Shown piece by piece: positions 29,047-37,296 of a DNA stretch of 64,000 nt. The position numbers and the translations under genes are program-made. The stretch is from Allobacillus saliphilus. GTDB taxonomy: Bacteria > Bacillota > Bacilli > Bacillales > Alkalibacillaceae. Each line of letters begins with the position of its first letter. Positions within the stretch are counted from its first letter, which is position 1. Below the pieces are notes generated by a model. The model was not told where the DNA came from, ran no database searches, and saw nothing but the letters and a program-made list of their open reading frames with translations. Location of the stretch: contig NZ_JAGSIE010000009.1 in assembly GCF_018138385.1 (NCBI RefSeq), forward strand, positions 1-64,000, in the 5' to 3' direction.

Positions 29047-29256
29047 ATGGAATTAAAATCATCAATGGCAGGAAACGTTTGGAAAATTGTATTAAACGAA
29101 GGTGACCAAGTCGAAGAGGATCAAGACGTAGTCATTTTAGAATCTATGAAAATGGAAATTCCTATCCCGGCGGAATCAGCTGGGACAATTAAAGAATTGA
29201 AAGTGTCGGAAGGTGACTTTGTAAACGAAGGAGATGTTCTCGCTGTCATTGAATAA
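29047..29256 (+). CDS. Biotin/lipoyl carrier protein of the acyl-CoA carboxylase
   Basis: A 69-residue single biotinyl domain. The biotin acceptor is Lys35 in the motif ESMKMEIP, with the hairpin partner EGDVLAVIE at the end. It equals the stand-alone carrier (yngHB type) of B. subtilis. It sits 12 bases after the biotin carboxylase gene with GGAGG upstream and must accept carboxylate there and deliver it to the carboxyltransferase. Confidence 0.95.
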   Translation: MELKSSMAGNVWKIVLNEGDQVEEDQDVVILESMKMEIPIPAESAGTIKELKVSEGDFVNEGDVLAVIE

Positions 29257-29278
29257 GCTAGGGAGGCACAGGACATTT

Positions 29279-30178
29279 ATGGACTTACCAGATCAAATCA
29301 CGATTAAAGAAGTCGGTCCGCGCGACGGCTTGCAAAATGAAAAGAAAGAAATATCTACCGAAGATAAAATTGAATGGATTAATCAACTCTCTGAATCAGG
29401 TTTGTCTTACATTGAGATCACTTCGTTCGTACATCCGAAGTGGATACCGCAATTAAAAGATGCCGTAGAGGTTGCCAAGTCCATCAATCGCAAAGAAGGC
29501 GTTACTTATGCAGCTCTAGTCCCAAATATGAAAGGGCTAGAGCGAGCATTAGAAGCTGATGTAGATGAAGTTTCAATTTTCATGTCAGCTAGTGAGACGC
29601 ATAATAAGAAAAACATTAATAAATCAATTGAAGAAACATATCCGGTCTTAAAAGAAGTTGTCACTGGTGCTAAAGAAGCTAAAAAAACAGTCAGAGGATA
29701 TGTATCAACGGTTTTTGGCTGTCCTTATGAAGGGCCTGTAGATGAAAATCAAGTTGTCGATGTTTGCGAGCGTCTTTTTGATATGGGAATTGATGAACTC
29801 TCACTTGGTGACACGATAGGCGTAGCTAATCCGCGTCAAGTGCATGAGTTCTTGTGCAAAATGGAACATGTTCTTTTAAAAGATCAAATTGCATTGCATT
29901 TTCATGACACGAGGGGTATGGCGTTAGCAAACACAGCAACTGCTTTGCAGTTAGGCTACCATACCTTTGACGGTTCTTTAGGCGGCCTAGGAGGGTGTCC
30001 ATATGCTAAAGGAGCTACTGGGAATCTAGCAACGGATGACCTTGTCCATATGATTCATGAAATGGGTATTGATACAGGCATTCATCTAGATCGACTGACC
30101 GACGCAGGCTTCTTTATTCAAGATAAAATTGGGAAACCATTACCAAGTAAGCAAATGCAAGTAAGAGCAAAAGAATAA
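29279..30178 (+). CDS. Hydroxymethylglutaryl-CoA lyase
   Basis: A 299-residue TIM-barrel lyase of the HMGL/DRE family that splits 3-hydroxy-3-methylglutaryl-CoA into acetoacetate and acetyl-CoA, the last step of leucine breakdown. Signatures are IKEVGPRDGLQNE (metal and substrate), SLGDTIGVANP, LHFHDTRGMALAN and the catalytic cysteine loop GGLGGCPYAKGATGN. I chose the ATG at 29279 (MDLPDQITIKEV); an upstream in-frame ATG lies inside the carrier gene. YngG of B. subtilis is the equivalent. Confidence 0.95.
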   Translation: MDLPDQITIKEVGPRDGLQNEKKEISTEDKIEWINQLSESGLSYIEITSFVHPKWIPQLKDAVEVAKSINRKEGVTYAALVPNMKGLERALEADVDEVSIFMSASETHNKKNINKSIEETYPVLKEVVTGAKEAKKTVRGYVSTVFGCPYEGPVDENQVVDVCERLFDMGIDELSLGDTIGVANPRQVHEFLCKMEHVLLKDQIALHFHDTRGMALANTATALQLGYHTFDGSLGGLGGCPYAKGATGNLATDDLVHMIHEMGIDTGIHLDRLTDAGFFIQDKIGKPLPSKQMQVRAKE

Positions 30179-30192
30179 AGGTGTGAGAAACA

Positions 30193-30972
30193 ATGGATAC
30201 AATTGATTTCCAAATCGTCGATGAAACAATAGGAATTTTAAAGTTGAATCGGCCAAACGCCGCAAATGCTTTTTCATTGAAGCTGATGGACGATTTTAAT
30301 GAGCAATTAGATGAAATTGAGCATAATGATCAACTGCGTGTATTAATTATTACTGCTGCTGGTGAAAAGGTGTTTTGTGCAGGGGCTGATTTAAAAGAAC
30401 GAGCATCGATGGATGAAAAAGAGGTTGTCAAAACTGTAGGTAAAATTGGCGATCTTGTCTCTCGGGTTGAGCAGCTGGAAATACCAACGATTGCAGCCAT
30501 TAATGGTGCTGCTTTCGGTGGTGGATTAGAGTTAGCGCTCGCTTGCGATATTCGCATAGCGAGCAGCTCAGCAAAAATGGGATTAACGGAGACATCGTTA
30601 GCTATTATCCCAGGAGCAGGTGGAACACAACGTCTATCAAGACTCATTGGTATAGCGAATGCTAAATATTATATTTTAACAGCGAAACGTTTTGAAAGTG
30701 ATGAGGCTAAACAAATCGGTTTGGTTCAAGAAATTTTTGAACCGACGGAATTGGAAGGACAATCATTATTGATGGCCAAACAGATTGCCGGCAATGGACC
30801 AATCGGTGTCAAAATGGCCAAAAAAGCAATCGATGAAGGCTATGAGTTACCTAAAAGCGAAGGATTACAAGTCGAACGAGCGTGTTATTTAGAAACAATC
30901 CCGACGGAAGATCGATTAGAAGGCTTACAAGCATTTAAAGAAAAGCGAAAACCACAGTATGAAGGAAAATAG
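30193..30972 (+). CDS. Enoyl-CoA hydratase (methylglutaconyl-CoA hydratase type)
   Basis: A 259-residue crotonase-fold enzyme. The oxyanion-hole segments are FCAGADLKERA and AAFGGGLELALACDIRIAS, and the second catalytic glutamate region is IIPGAGGTQRLSRLIG. Placed between HMG-CoA lyase and the carboxyltransferase, it is best read as the hydratase that makes HMG-CoA from 3-methylglutaconyl-CoA (YngF type). General enoyl-CoA hydratase activity is possible. Confidence 0.9.
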   Translation: MDTIDFQIVDETIGILKLNRPNAANAFSLKLMDDFNEQLDEIEHNDQLRVLIITAAGEKVFCAGADLKERASMDEKEVVKTVGKIGDLVSRVEQLEIPTIAAINGAAFGGGLELALACDIRIASSSAKMGLTETSLAIIPGAGGTQRLSRLIGIANAKYYILTAKRFESDEAKQIGLVQEIFEPTELEGQSLLMAKQIAGNGPIGVKMAKKAIDEGYELPKSEGLQVERACYLETIPTEDRLEGLQAFKEKRKPQYEGK

Positions 30973-31002
30973 GTTCTAAAGAGACAGAAAGGGTGTAATG
31001 GC

Positions 31003-32529
31003 ATGACGATACAAAATCATGAAGAATTGCGTCAAAAAATTGAGTCCGGTGGTGCGGAAAAATATCATGAGAAAAATAAAGAAAAAGGAAAAATGTTTGT
31101 CCGTGACCGATTGAAAGAATTGCTCGATGACGATCTCGATGTCGAAGATGCCTTTTTTGCCAATTGCATGGACGGTTCACTTCCAGCAGATGGTGTTGTT
31201 ACTGGTATCGGAAAAGTTAATGGACAACGTGTGTGTATTATGGCCAATGATTCGACGGTAAAAGCAGGTTCTTGGGGAAAACGCACAGTAGAAAAAATTC
31301 TTAGAATCCAAGAAACCGCAATGAAATTAGAGCTCCCTATGCTTTACTTAGTCGATTCTGCCGGTGCGCGAATTACTGATCAAATTGATATGTTTCCAAA
31401 TAGAAGGGGAGCAGGACGAATCTTTTACAATCAAGTGAAGCTCTCTGGAAGAGTACCACAAGTTTGTTTATTATTTGGTCCCTCTGCCGCAGGTGGCGCC
31501 TACATACCAGCATTCTGTGATGTTGTTATTATGGTTGATGGCAATGCTTCTATGTATCTCGGTTCACCAAGAATGGCAGAAAAGGTTATCGGTGAAAAGG
31601 TTAGCCTTGAAGAAATGGGCGGAGCTAAAATGCACACATCTGTTTCTGGTGTAGGTGATGTGTTAGTGAAAGATGAATCTGAAGCGATCGCATATACTCA
31701 AAAATATTTAACGTATTTTCCAGCGAACTTTAGAAGCAAACCACCTGTTGTAGAGACGAAATCACCAGCTTCATTTGAAAAGACAATTAGTGAATTAATA
31801 CCAGAAAATCAAAATGCTCCATTTGATATGTACCAATTAATCAATCGTTTGATTGATGCGGATAGCTTCTGTGAAATTAAGAAAAGATTTGCGAAAGAGT
31901 TAATTACCGGGCTTGCAAGAATCGATGGGAAATCCGTGGGGATTATCGCCAACCAACCACGAATGAAAGGTGGCGTATTATTTCATGATTCCGCCGATAA
32001 AGCAGCGAAGTTCATTCAATTATGTGATGCATTTAATATACCGCTAGTGTTCTTAGCTGATATTCCAGGGTTTATGATCGGAACACGCGTTGAACAAGCT
32101 GGGATTATTCGCCATGGCGCAAAAATGATTTCTGCAATGAGTGAAGCAACTGTGCCAAAAATTTCAGTCATTGTACGTAAAGCATATGGTGCAGGGTTGT
32201 ATGCTATGGCCGGACCTGCATTTGAACCTGATGTCACCATTGCTTTACCAACGGCTCAAATTGCTGTCATGGGACCAGAGGCTGCAGTGAATGCTGTTTA
32301 TGCGAATAAGATTGCAGAACTTCCAGAAGAAGAGCGACCAGCATTCATTCAAGAAAAGCATAAGGAATATCAAGAGAATATTGATATTTATCGATTGGCT
32401 TCGGAGATGGTCATCGATGATATTGTCGAACCGGACAATCTAAGAAAAGCGTTAGAACTTCGGTTAGATGCCTATCAATCTAAAAATCTTCACTTTACTG
32501 AAAGAAAACATGGTGTTTATCCAGTTTAA
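31003..32529 (+). CDS. Acyl-CoA carboxylase carboxyltransferase (methylcrotonyl-CoA carboxylase type)
   Basis: A 508-residue carboxyltransferase with two crotonase-like halves. The N-half carries LYLVDSAGARITDQIDMFP and FGPSAAGGAYIPAFCD; the C-half carries PLVFLADIPGFMIGTRVEQAG, and RKAYGAGLYAMAGPAFEPD is near the acyl-CoA site. It transfers the carboxyl group from biotin to an acyl-CoA. Neighbours indicate 3-methylcrotonyl-CoA as substrate (YngE type); propionyl-CoA is the alternative. It is the last gene of the operon, followed by a strong terminator. Confidence 0.92.
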   Translation: MTIQNHEELRQKIESGGAEKYHEKNKEKGKMFVRDRLKELLDDDLDVEDAFFANCMDGSLPADGVVTGIGKVNGQRVCIMANDSTVKAGSWGKRTVEKILRIQETAMKLELPMLYLVDSAGARITDQIDMFPNRRGAGRIFYNQVKLSGRVPQVCLLFGPSAAGGAYIPAFCDVVIMVDGNASMYLGSPRMAEKVIGEKVSLEEMGGAKMHTSVSGVGDVLVKDESEAIAYTQKYLTYFPANFRSKPPVVETKSPASFEKTISELIPENQNAPFDMYQLINRLIDADSFCEIKKRFAKELITGLARIDGKSVGIIANQPRMKGGVLFHDSADKAAKFIQLCDAFNIPLVFLADIPGFMIGTRVEQAGIIRHGAKMISAMSEATVPKISVIVRKAYGAGLYAMAGPAFEPDVTIALPTAQIAVMGPEAAVNAVYANKIAELPEEERPAFIQEKHKEYQENIDIYRLASEMVIDDIVEPDNLRKALELRLDAYQSKNLHFTERKHGVYPV

Positions 32530-32545
32530 TATTTCATAATTATAG

Positions 32546-32580
32546 AACCAGCAGCTAATGAAAAATAGCTGCTGGTTTTT
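32546..32580 (+). terminator. Terminator of the acyl-CoA catabolic operon
   Basis: AACCAGCAGCT (32546-32556) pairs perfectly with AGCTGCTGGTT (32567-32577), followed by TTTTT (32576-32580). It closes the seven-gene operon. Confidence 0.93.
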
Positions 32581-32599
32581 CAATGAGGAGGAGATTCAC

Positions 32600-34246
32600 A
32601 TGAAGTTTGATGCCATTGTAATTGGTGCAGGACTGTCGGGTTTAGTAGCAACGGCTGAGATTGCCGACAGGGGAAAGAAAGTGTTGTTATTAGACCAAGA
32701 GCCGGAAAGTTCATTCGGTGGCCAGGCTTGGTGGTCATTTGGTGGACTATTCTTAATTGATTCACCTGAACAGAGAAGAATGGGAATTAACGATTCGTAT
32801 GAATTGGCTAGGCAGGATTGGTTCGGCTCAGCAAACTTTGACAGGGAGGATGAAGATTATTGGGGAAAGAAGTGGGCAGATGCTTATTTGAAGTTTGCTG
32901 CAGATGAAAAACGTACTTGGTTACGAAAAATGGGTATCAAATTCTTTCCAGTTATCGGCTGGGCTGAACGAGGTGGTGGCTTAGCCGATGGACACGGAAA
33001 TTCAGTTCCTCGCTTTCATATTACATGGGGAACAGGACCTGGAATCGTTGCACCATTTAAGAAACGTATCCGAGAACATATTCAAAAAGGAAACGTTACA
33101 TACAAGCCACGTCACCGGGTTGATGATTTAATTGTTCAAAATAATGAGGTTACTGGTGTAGTTGGTACCATTTTAATAGATGATCCCGTCGAAAGAGGCA
33201 AGAAAAGTTCGAGAGATAAGGCAGGCGAGTTTCAATATCAAGGCGAAACAGTAGTCGTTGCAAGTGGGGGAGTAGGAGCAAACTTTGATTTGATTCGTCG
33301 AAATTGGCCAAAGCGATTGGGGAATCCACCGAAGAGAATGCTTTCAGGCGTTCCTGATTACGTCGATGGCAGAATGATCGAAATTACGGAAAAAGCAGGT
33401 GCACGAATCGTTAACCGTGATCGTATGTGGCATTATACAGAAGGGATAAAAAATTGGAATCCCGTTTGGTCAGATCATGGGATACGAATATTACCAGGCC
33501 CCTCATCTATTTGGTTAGATGCTAAAGGTAATCGATTCCACGCTCCGAATTATCCAGGTTTTGATACATTAAGCACACTTGAAGCTATTATGAAAACAGG
33601 CTATGATTATTCTTGGTTTATTTTAACGCAAAAAATGATTGAAAAAGAATTTGCTTTATCCGGCTCCGAACAAAATCCAGATTTAACCGGTAAAAGTATT
33701 AAGCAATTGTTGAAACGCTTGACATCTGGCGCACCAGAACCCGTAGAAGCGTTCAAGAAACACGGAGAAGACTTTATTGTCGAAAATGACTTGGAAACCT
33801 TAGTAGATCGAATGAATGCATTAAGTGGAGAGAACTTACTTGATTACAATAAAATAAAGAACCAATTGGAAGCAAGAGATCGACAAATTGATCATAAATT
33901 TACGAAAGATCTTCAAGTGGCTGCTCTTAGAGGTTCTCGTTTTTTTCGTGGAGACCGGATCATCCGTACAGCAAAACCGCATAAACTGTTAGATGTTAAA
34001 AACGGACCTTTGATTGCTGTAAGGTTAAATATATTAAGTCGTAAAACACTAGGTGGACTGCAAACCGATCTGTCAGGACGCGTTTTGGATGCTGCTGGAA
34101 ATCCACTGAAAGGTTTGTTCGCTGCTGGAGAAGCAAGCGGGTTTGGTGGAGGTGGAATCCACGGTTACCGAGCACTCGAAGGAACCTTTCTAGGTGGTTG
34201 TTTATTCACCGGAAAAGTTGTAGGAAGTACAATAGGAGATGCGTAA
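32600..34246 (+). CDS. FAD-dependent dehydrogenase (KstD/flavocytochrome c-like)
   Basis: A 548-residue flavoprotein. The N-terminal dinucleotide motif is AIVIGAGLSGLVATAEIADR; the C-terminal FAD segment is GLFAAGEASGFGGGGIHGYR, followed by LEGTFLGGCLFTGKV. It belongs to the FAD-binding dehydrogenase group (COG3573), whose members resemble 3-ketosteroid dehydrogenases and fumarate reductases; the substrate is unknown. The ATG at 32600 follows GAGGAGG; a longer reading would start inside the preceding terminator. It is co-directional with the leucine operon but behind its terminator, so co-regulation is doubtful. Confidence 0.85.
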   Translation: MKFDAIVIGAGLSGLVATAEIADRGKKVLLLDQEPESSFGGQAWWSFGGLFLIDSPEQRRMGINDSYELARQDWFGSANFDREDEDYWGKKWADAYLKFAADEKRTWLRKMGIKFFPVIGWAERGGGLADGHGNSVPRFHITWGTGPGIVAPFKKRIREHIQKGNVTYKPRHRVDDLIVQNNEVTGVVGTILIDDPVERGKKSSRDKAGEFQYQGETVVVASGGVGANFDLIRRNWPKRLGNPPKRMLSGVPDYVDGRMIEITEKAGARIVNRDRMWHYTEGIKNWNPVWSDHGIRILPGPSSIWLDAKGNRFHAPNYPGFDTLSTLEAIMKTGYDYSWFILTQKMIEKEFALSGSEQNPDLTGKSIKQLLKRLTSGAPEPVEAFKKHGEDFIVENDLETLVDRMNALSGENLLDYNKIKNQLEARDRQIDHKFTKDLQVAALRGSRFFRGDRIIRTAKPHKLLDVKNGPLIAVRLNILSRKTLGGLQTDLSGRVLDAAGNPLKGLFAAGEASGFGGGGIHGYRALEGTFLGGCLFTGKVVGSTIGDA

Positions 34247-34266
34247 CAATAGGTGACTATAAACTT

Positions 34267-34345
34267 ATTATGTAAAATATTTAGTTGATTATATTAAAGT
34301 TATGTAAACTAAATAGATTCCTTCAATATTGTTATGTAAACTAAA
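34267..34345 (+). repeat. Cluster of TTATGTAAACTAAA motifs
   Basis: Two exact copies of TTATGTAAACTAAA lie at 34300-34313 and 34332-34345, and a weaker TTATGTAAAAT stands near 34267. A third exact copy is at 39889-39902, and an inverted, related pair lies near 12378-12404. All are intergenic. Their role is unknown; they could be protein-binding sites or remains of an interspersed repeat. Promoter elements for the HAD gene may also lie here. Confidence 0.5.
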
Positions 34346-34422
34346 ACTGCATGAATTTGCGTTTTTAGTATTCCTCGATATAATGGAGCTAGCATTTTGA
34401 TAAATAGAAAAGAGTGACTGAC

Positions 34423-35202
34423 ATGAACAATCAAAAGGTTATTTTTATTGATATCGACGGAACGATCTTGAATTCGGATAAAGAGATACCTAAATCTACA
34501 ATAGAAGCAATTCAAGAGGCTAAACGTAAAGGTCATCAGGTTATTATAGCGACAGGCCGTGCACCTTTTATGTTTGCAGATTTGCGAAAAGAGCTTGAAA
34601 TAGATTCTTACGTTAGCTATAACGGTCAATTTGTAGTTTTGAACGAAGAAGTTATTTTCACGAATCCATTAAATATAGACTCATTAATTGAGTTAACAGA
34701 TGATGCACTTCACCATAATCATCCGGTTGTATTTATGGATCATGAAGATATGAAAGCAAATGTTCCTGAGCATCCTTTCATTGAGGAAAGTATACGGACA
34801 TTAAAAATTGATTACTTTCCGTCTCATGATCCGTACTATTATAAAGACCGGGATTTATATCAAACCTTACTATTTTGTGAAGAAGGAGAAGAAGCAAGAT
34901 ACGAAGAAAAATATACTGATTTTGATTTTATCCGTTGGCATCCACTGTCTGTCGATGTTTTGCCAAAAGGCGCTTCGAAATCGGTTGGTATTCAAAAAAT
35001 GTTAACCCATCTAGACGTATCGAGCGAAAATATATATGCATTTGGTGATGGTTTGAATGATATCGAAATGTTAACAGACGTAGAACATGGTGTGGCTATG
35101 GGAAATGCATTAACGGAGGTTAAAGCCGCCGCGCGACATGTAACACGCTCTGTCGATGATGATGGAATTTATCATGGCATGAAAAAATTAGGTATTATTT
35201 AA
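34423..35202 (+). CDS. HAD-superfamily phosphatase (Cof type)
   Basis: A 259-residue HAD hydrolase of the Cof/YidA subfamily with a C2B cap. Motif I is FIDIDGTILNSD (nucleophile and acid/base aspartates), motif II ATGR, motif III lysine in LPKGASKSVGIQKM, motif IV FGDGLNDIEML. Such enzymes dephosphorylate sugar phosphates, FMN or pyridoxal phosphate; the substrate is unknown. I prefer the ATG at 34423 over GTG at 34414. It has its own terminator. Confidence 0.9.
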   Translation: MNNQKVIFIDIDGTILNSDKEIPKSTIEAIQEAKRKGHQVIIATGRAPFMFADLRKELEIDSYVSYNGQFVVLNEEVIFTNPLNIDSLIELTDDALHHNHPVVFMDHEDMKANVPEHPFIEESIRTLKIDYFPSHDPYYYKDRDLYQTLLFCEEGEEARYEEKYTDFDFIRWHPLSVDVLPKGASKSVGIQKMLTHLDVSSENIYAFGDGLNDIEMLTDVEHGVAMGNALTEVKAAARHVTRSVDDDGIYHGMKKLGII

Positions 35203-35205
35203 CCG

Positions 35206-35236
35206 AAAGCTTGGTGGGATTCCATCAAGCTTTTTT
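35206..35236 (+). terminator. Terminator after the HAD gene
   Basis: AAGCTTG (35207-35213) pairs with CAAGCTT (35226-35232) and TGG with CCA inside, followed by TTTTTT. Confidence 0.88.
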
Positions 35237-35336
35237 GATGATTGGTTTATAACTTAAATAGCGAGTTGCTGAGGAATATCTACTTACAGAAAGGGGAAGT
35301 GAATAAATAGAACATAGAAACGTGACGGATTCACAT

Positions 35337-36178
35337 ATGAAATGGCGAGGAAGGAAGCAAAGTAGCAATGTAGAAGATCGTCGCGGTCGAAGTGTGTCCC
35401 GTAAAGGTATTGCTGGTTTAGGTGGAGCAGGTCTTATAATTATGGTGGTATTTGCTCTAATTACAGGAAATCCAACGATGATATTAGAGCAATTGTTAGG
35501 TATCCAAGGGGAGCAACAATCTACATCCGTACCATATACAGAATCGGAAGAAGATCAAGAACTCGCAGGTTTTGTTTCGGTTGTGTTAAATGATACAGAA
35601 GCAGTCTGGTCTGAACGATTCGAAGAAAATGGCATGACATATAAGGAACCGACTTTAGTTTTATATACAGATGCAGTTCAAACAGCCTGTGGATTTTCGA
35701 GCTCTGCAGTAGGCCCGTTTTATTGTCCAGGCGATCAAAAGCTATATATTGATTTAAGTTTCTATAACCAGTTGAAAACTGAATTCAATGCATCGGGTGA
35801 TTTCGCGATGGCATATGTTATTGCGCATGAGGTTGGTCACCATGTACAAACATTGCTCGGTAAAAGTCAGCAATTAAATCAATTGCGTCAGGAACTAAGC
35901 CAAAATGAATTCAACGAGTATTCCGTTCGGTTTGAACTGCAAGCGGATTATTACGCAGGTGTTTTGAAGATTTAGGCTATTTGGAACAGGGTGATATTCA
36001 AGAGGCATTGAACGCAGCTACTGCTGTTGGAGATGACACCATTCAAAAAAGGACCCAAGGGTATGTCGTCCCCGATAGTTTTACACATGTAACCGCCGAA
36101 CAACGACGTACATGGTTTCAAGAAGGGTACGAAAAAGGAACCATCGAGGGCGGACAATCACTGGATTTAGATCAATAA
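35337..36178 (+). pseudogene. Frameshifted YpfJ-type neutral zinc metallopeptidase
   Basis: The first frame encodes MKWRGRKQSSNVEDRRG, one membrane helix, and a peptidase domain with the zinc motif AHEVGHH and ELQADYYAGV, then stops at 35975. The following frame continues from about 35965 with DLGYLEQGDIQEALNAATAV and the usual family C-terminus to 36178. Between GV and EDLGYLEQGD the family normally has a short WAHY-like stretch that is missing here. A small deletion whose length is not a multiple of three explains both facts. The strong AAAGGGG site lies far upstream (about 35290) and out of frame with the start, so the 5' end may also be damaged. HExxH is intact, and a sequencing error cannot be excluded. 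Confidence 0.8.
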
Positions 36179-36189
36179 ACGGTCTTTCA

Positions 36190-37248
36190 TTATAAGTTCA
36201 TTCCATATTTATTTAAGAGATCAATGATTCCATAACGTGTGTTCCCGTCTCTGCCTGTCACCGTGTTAGCTGTCACTAATGAATTTAAAATAGCCTCTTC
36301 AGTAGCTTCACCAGCAGCTCGAAAAGCATCTTCAAGTAATTCTTCGTGTATAAAGGAAAAGGCTAACGGCTCAGAATCCGATGAATGCGGAATTTTTGTT
36401 GCAGTTGAAAAACCAATTGCAATATCACCACTTCCGTGACCGATGATTGAACCAGTTCTAGAAAGGCCCGTAACTGTTCGCTTCAGAATTCGCTTCAGCT
36501 GTCGATCTAGTACGGGAAGGTCTGTTGCTAGAACAATCATAATTGAGCCTTTATCGGCTGATTTTGAATCATTTAAATGTTTATTTAGTTCAATACCGAT
36601 TGACCGACCATCAATCGTCAAATCACTTAGATTGCCGAAATTGGATAAAACTAAGACCCCTAATGTATATTGGTTTTCACCGAAGGTCATCTGTCTTGAC
36701 GCCGAGCCAATACCGCCTTTTAGGGAATAACAAACCATTCCTCTACCAGCGCCGACCGCACCTTCTTCAACGTGATTATTTGCGTTTTCGATTGCAGCTA
36801 AAACGTTTTGTTTTGATATAGCATTCTTTCGAATATCATTCAAGATCATGTCATTACATTCACCTACAATAGGGTTGATCGTACCTGTGGTGCGGCCAAT
36901 TTCAGGATTAAATTCAAGCATATAATCGATTAAATGGTTTGCAGTTATTCCGGCACTTAATGTGTTTGTAAGTAAGATCGGTGTTTCGATTGTGCCTAGT
37001 TCATCCAACTGGGGAAGTCCTATTGTTTTTCCGAATCCATTGATTACATGAGAAGCACCAATGACTTTTTCTTTAAACAGATTTCCAGTATGGGGAAGGA
37101 TGGAGGTCACCCCTGTTTGAATAGCTCCTTCTCCGATTGTCGAATGACCTATTTGTACGCCTTTCACATCTGTGATCGCATTCTTTTTTCCTGGTTGCAT
37201 CTTTCCAATCGTAACCCCGTAGTCTCTTAATCGCTTCTGTTTATTCAT
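36190..37248 (-). CDS. P1 family peptidase (DmpA-like L-aminopeptidase/D-esterase)
   Basis: A 352-residue Ntn-hydrolase-like protein of peptidase family S58 (DmpA). It begins RLRDYGVTIGKMQPGKKNAITDVKGVQIGHST, typical for the family, and has GRTTGTINPIVGECND, VGAGRGMVCYSLKGGIGSASR and VLVLSNFGNLSDL near the expected autoprocessing region. Family members cleave themselves to expose an N-terminal serine and release N-terminal amino acids. I cannot point with certainty to the cleavage bond in this protein. It is convergent with the broken metallopeptidase gene. Confidence 0.88.
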   Translation of the reverse strand: MNKQKRLRDYGVTIGKMQPGKKNAITDVKGVQIGHSTIGEGAIQTGVTSILPHTGNLFKEKVIGASHVINGFGKTIGLPQLDELGTIETPILLTNTLSAGITANHLIDYMLEFNPEIGRTTGTINPIVGECNDMILNDIRKNAISKQNVLAAIENANNHVEEGAVGAGRGMVCYSLKGGIGSASRQMTFGENQYTLGVLVLSNFGNLSDLTIDGRSIGIELNKHLNDSKSADKGSIMIVLATDLPVLDRQLKRILKRTVTGLSRTGSIIGHGSGDIAIGFSTATKIPHSSDSEPLAFSFIHEELLEDAFRAAGEATEEAILNSLVTANTVTGRDGNTRYGIIDLLNKYGMNL

Positions 37249-37268
37249 TCTTTATCACCTACACTGGA

Positions 37269-37291
37269 AAAGCCCACTTCATGTGGGCTTT
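37269..37291 (-). terminator. Terminator after the acyl-CoA synthetase-like gene
   Basis: On the minus strand AAAGCCCAC and GTGGGCTTT form a 9-bp perfect stem with a 5-base loop followed by TT, just after the stop at 37297. Confidence 0.75.
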
Positions 37292-37296
37292 GATTA

